7,884 nt of DNA from SLRI01 sp964576715. Its GTDB lineage: Bacteria > Pseudomonadota > Alphaproteobacteria > Geminicoccales > Geminicoccaceae. Positions 5,892-7,884 of the stretch are shown here, one piece after another. Made by a program: the position numbers and the translations under genes. The number at the start of each line of letters is the position of its first letter. Positions within the stretch are counted from its first letter, which is position 1. The stretch spans positions 1 through 7,884 of the forward strand of contig CAZNWE010000126.1 of NCBI GenBank assembly GCA_964576715.1, given 5' to 3'. The notes below the pieces were generated by a model. That model did not search any database, was not told the DNA's origin, and saw nothing but the letters and a program-made list of their open reading frames with translations.

Positions 5892-5947
5892 GCCTAGGCG
5901 GGAGGCCCGAGCCTGTCGCCAACGACCCTCTGGAGGCGGCCCCCGGC

Positions 5948-6931
5948 ATGCTCGCTTTCGTCGTCCAGCGGCTGGCGCAGTCGATCCTTGTCATGCTGAT
6001 CGTGGCCTTCGCCTGCTTCGGCCTGTTTCGCTATGTCGGCGATCCGATCAGCAACATGGTGGGCCAGGATACCTCGATCGCCGATCGGCAAAAGCTGCGC
6101 GAACGGCTCGGCCTCGACGATCCGCTGCTCGTGCAGTACGGCCGCTTCGTCGCCAACGCGCTCAACGGTGATTTCGGCGTCTCCTATCGGCTGCAGCGAC
6201 CGGTGGCGGCGATCATCGCCGAGCGGTTGCCGGCGACCATGGAACTGGTTCTCGTCGCCGCCCTGCTGGCGCTCGTCATCGGGATCCCGCTCGGCGTCTA
6301 TGCGGGGCTCCATCGCGACGGGGTGCTCGCCCGGCTGCTGATGCTGGTGTCGCTGCTCGGCGTCAGCCTGCCGACCTTCGTCATCGGCATCGGCTTGATC
6401 TACGTCTTCGCCGTCAATCTGCAGTGGCTGCCGTCGTTCGGTCGCGGCGAGACGGTGCAGCTCGGCTGGTGGAGCACGGGCCTGCTCACCGTTTCCGGGC
6501 TCAAGGCGCTGATCCTGCCCTCGCTCACGCTCTGCCTCTTCCAGCTCGCACTGTTGATGCGGCTGGTGCGTGCCGAGATGCTCGAGGTGCTGCGCACCGA
6601 CTACATCAAGTTCGCGCGCGCCCGCGGGCTCACCAATCGAGCCGTGCATTTCCGCCATGCCCTGAAGAACACGCTGGTCCCGGTGATCACCATCACCGGC
6701 CTGCAGATCGGCTCGCTCATCGCCTTTTCGATCATCACCGAGACGGTTTTCCAGTGGCCGGGCATGGGCCTCCTGTTCATCCAGGCAGTACAGTTCGGCG
6801 ATATTCCGGTGATGGCGGCCTACCTCGTGCTGGTCGCGTTCCTCTTCGTCGCGATCAACTTGTTCGTCGACCTGCTCTACTTCGCGGTCGATCCGCGCCT
6901 CAGGGTCGGAAGCGGCGGGGCCGGCGGCTGA
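5948..6931 (+). CDS. Peptide/nickel-type ABC transporter permease, DppB/GsiC family
   Basis: This is the first of the two integral-membrane subunits expected in dipeptide, oligopeptide, glutathione or nickel importers. The 327-residue length is usual for the family. An N-terminal segment (VVQRLAQSILVMLIVAFACF) is followed by the periplasmic loop with RERLGLDDPLLVQYGRFV and GDFGVSY. Several hydrophobic helices come next. The ATPase-docking loop is DYIKFARARGLTNRAVHFRH (218-237), followed by ALKNTLVPVIT. The diagnostic ETVFQWPGMG (265-274) and C-terminal AVDPRLR complete the fold. GGAGG (5932-5936) lies 11 nt before the ATG. No DppC-type second permease, binding protein or ATPase follows; the next gene is an unrelated SnoaL-fold protein. 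It is intact but orphaned in this window, so its partners must be encoded elsewhere or it is a relic. Substrate cannot be assigned. Confidence 0.9.
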   Translation: MLAFVVQRLAQSILVMLIVAFACFGLFRYVGDPISNMVGQDTSIADRQKLRERLGLDDPLLVQYGRFVANALNGDFGVSYRLQRPVAAIIAERLPATMELVLVAALLALVIGIPLGVYAGLHRDGVLARLLMLVSLLGVSLPTFVIGIGLIYVFAVNLQWLPSFGRGETVQLGWWSTGLLTVSGLKALILPSLTLCLFQLALLMRLVRAEMLEVLRTDYIKFARARGLTNRAVHFRHALKNTLVPVITITGLQIGSLIAFSIITETVFQWPGMGLLFIQAVQFGDIPVMAAYLVLVAFLFVAINLFVDLLYFAVDPRLRVGSGGAGG

Positions 6932-6963
6932 CCGCTGGCGCCGGCAGCACCGCGAGGAACGGC

Positions 6964-7037
6964 GAGGCGGCCGGCCGCCTCACGCACCCCCGGAATCTTG
7001 GGGGCGGTGCGGATGATTGAGGGTGGTCAACTTCGAG
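6964..7037. repeat. Structured imperfect direct repeat, copy A
   Basis: The unit opens with the perfect 18-bp palindrome GAGGCGGCCGGCCGCCTC (6964-6981). A hairpin follows: CGCACC (6983-6988) pairs with GGTGCG (7006-7011), and CCC (6989-6991) with GGG (7002-7004) across a one-base bulge. The tail reads GATGATTGAGGGTGGTCAAC. It begins 33 nt after the permease stop. A diverged copy follows the SnoaL gene at 7662-7741, so the pair brackets that gene. No T-tract is present. Confidence 0.6.
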
Positions 7038-7125
7038 TAGGGTTGACGCGGAAGGCTTTCCGCATGAATTTCATTGTGTCACGGAGTGGGCCGTTCTCCC
7101 ATGAGCAACCGAGGCAGCGCCCGTC

Positions 7126-7656
7126 ATGGCCGACGCGACACTTGTGGAACAGCTCGACGCGATTTTCGGCGCCCACATGGCTGCCGAACTGGCCGGCGAC
7201 CTGGACCAGACTTTGGCGACCATGTCGCCCAACCCGCATATCGTGAATGTGCCGACGATGGTGGGCGGGCAAGGTCCAGGTGGCGTGCGCACATTCTACG
7301 CGAAGCGGCTGATCGGCCAGTTCTTTCCACCTGACGTCAATTTCGAGACGATCTCGCGGACCTACAGCGAGGAGCGGCTGGTCGACGAGCTGATCATCTC
7401 CTTCACCCACACCACGACCATCGATTGGATGCTGCCCAACATCGCGCCCACCGGCAAGCGTGTCGAAGTCGTGTTCGTGGTGATCGTCGGCATCGACGAC
7501 GGCAAGGTCACCTATGAGCACATCATGTGGGACCAGGCGAACGTCCTGGTCCAAATCGGCCTTCTCGACCCGACAGGCCTCCCGGTCACCGGCGCCGGCG
7601 CAGCGGCAAAGCTGCGCAATCCGGCCCTGCCGGATCCGTTTTTCAATGAAGGGTAG
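7126..7656 (+). CDS. NTF2-like / SnoaL-fold family protein
   Basis: The 176-residue protein belongs to the nuclear-transport-factor-2/SnoaL superfamily of alpha+beta cone folds, which includes cyclases, isomerases, ester hydrolases and non-catalytic ligand binders. Visible features are an N-terminal helix pair (TLVEQLDAIFGAHMAAELAG, DLDQTLATM), then PNPHIVNVPTMVGGQGPGGVRTFYAKRLIGQFFPPDV and VDELIISFTHTTTIDWMLP. The final strands hold PTGKRVEVVFVVIVGIDDGKVTYEHIMWDQANVLVQIGLLDP. Both the pattern and the C-terminal tail resemble bacterial SnoaL-like proteins of about 170-190 residues of unknown reaction. No signal peptide is seen, so it is probably cytoplasmic. The start at 7126 has only a weak GAGG 11 nt upstream. 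Upstream sequence includes TTGACG (7043-7048) and a hairpin GCGGAA/TTCCGC (7048-7063), a possible promoter and operator but without a clear -10. It is flanked by copies A and B of a structured repeat. Confidence 0.82.
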   Translation: MADATLVEQLDAIFGAHMAAELAGDLDQTLATMSPNPHIVNVPTMVGGQGPGGVRTFYAKRLIGQFFPPDVNFETISRTYSEERLVDELIISFTHTTTIDWMLPNIAPTGKRVEVVFVVIVGIDDGKVTYEHIMWDQANVLVQIGLLDPTGLPVTGAGAAAKLRNPALPDPFFNEG

Positions 7657-7661
7657 GATGC

Positions 7662-7741
7662 GATGAGGCCGGCCGCCTCGCGCCCCTCCGGGCCGTTGCG
7701 GGTGGTGCGAATGATGGACGTTGGTGGAGCAACTCGTTGAG
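7662..7741. repeat. Structured imperfect direct repeat, copy B
   Basis: This is a diverged copy of the unit at 6964-7037. Shared blocks include GGCCGGCCGCCTC, a CCGG, a GGTGCG followed by ATGAT, and GGTGG...CAACT, with small insertions in copy B. The hairpin is kept with an altered but still pairing arm: CGCGCC (7679-7684) with GGTGCG (7704-7709), where the A-T pair of copy A becomes G-T. It begins 5 nt after the SnoaL stop. Conserved pairing suggests a structured element rather than coding sequence. Confidence 0.55.
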
Positions 7742-7884
7742 CTGTTTCGCGCGAAGGTCAAAATGGGAGGCGTCTCGTTTGCGCGGTGAGCGGTCACGCG
7801 CCTGCTGTCGCGGGCTGGCGCCGCAAGGGTTAAAAGAGTGTCGTGAAACGGTATTTTTCTAGGGCGGCAAGATGGCGGACTGGC

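Noticed and set aside
4878..5897. A 339-codon open frame on the + strand opposite the CurA-like reductase
   Set aside because: The - strand frame has Rossmann and MDR motifs and a ribosome site. The + frame is a compositional shadow.
7027..7797. A 256-codon open frame on the - strand across the SnoaL gene and both repeats
   Set aside because: It is antisense to a clear NTF2/SnoaL protein, is low-complexity with many Asp, His and Arg, and matches no family I recognise. High GC makes such shadow frames common.
7872..7884. ATG at the right edge preceded by AGGGCGG
   Set aside because: Only four codons are visible, so it cannot be called a gene from this window.
1..7884. CRISPR array, tRNA, rRNA, insertion sequence or phage genes
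   Set aside because: I saw no regularly spaced repeats, no tRNA or rRNA signature, and no transposase or integrase motif in any frame.

Overview
The window is GC-rich, densely coding DNA of the kind expected from an alphaproteobacterium. The best-recognised genes match the rhizobial FrcB/FrcC/FrcA sugar transporter closely. The species cannot be named from the sequence, and a Rhodospirillales- or Rhizobiales-like chromosome or large replicon is an inference.

Layout. (1) Positions 1-2856, + strand: the 3' part of frcB (sugar-binding protein), a stable intercistronic stem-loop, frcC (permease) and frcA (single-domain ATPase). Together they form one fructose/ribose-type ABC uptake operon. No frcK-like kinase follows. 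(2) 2857-3062, non-coding: a 96-bp imperfect palindrome made of two inverted 35-nt units, each with its own small hairpin (REPIN/BIME-like), then an A-tract/T-tract hairpin that may end transcription from both sides. (3) 3063-3338, - strand: a small cysteine-containing lipoprotein. (4) 3416-4748: a compact mercury module. merR on the - strand diverges from merT, merF and an 81-residue, 12-cysteine protein on the + strand. A textbook MerR-type promoter with a 19-bp spacer lies between them. merP and merA are not present here. (5) 4773-5789, - strand: a CurA-like NADPH-dependent medium-chain reductase, convergent with the mercury module. (6) 5790-5947: a divergent intergenic region with a 22-bp-spaced direct repeat and an 8-bp inverted repeat. 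(7) 5948-6931, + strand: a DppB/GsiC-type peptide ABC permease with no partner genes beside it. (8) 6964-7741: an NTF2/SnoaL-fold protein gene flanked by two imperfect copies of a roughly 75-bp structured repeat. (9) 7742-7884: I see no supportable gene. An ATG at 7872 preceded by AGGGCGG could begin a gene that leaves the window.

How it fits together: the frc genes import a monosaccharide. The mer genes form a Hg(II)-responsive uptake and thiol-handling unit whose reductase must be elsewhere or absent. The rest looks like a mosaic of single-gene units separated by repeat-rich spacers. I see no clear new multi-gene system. The most unusual material is the REPIN-like element, the repeat-flanked SnoaL gene, and the reduced mer operon with its apparently leaderless merT.
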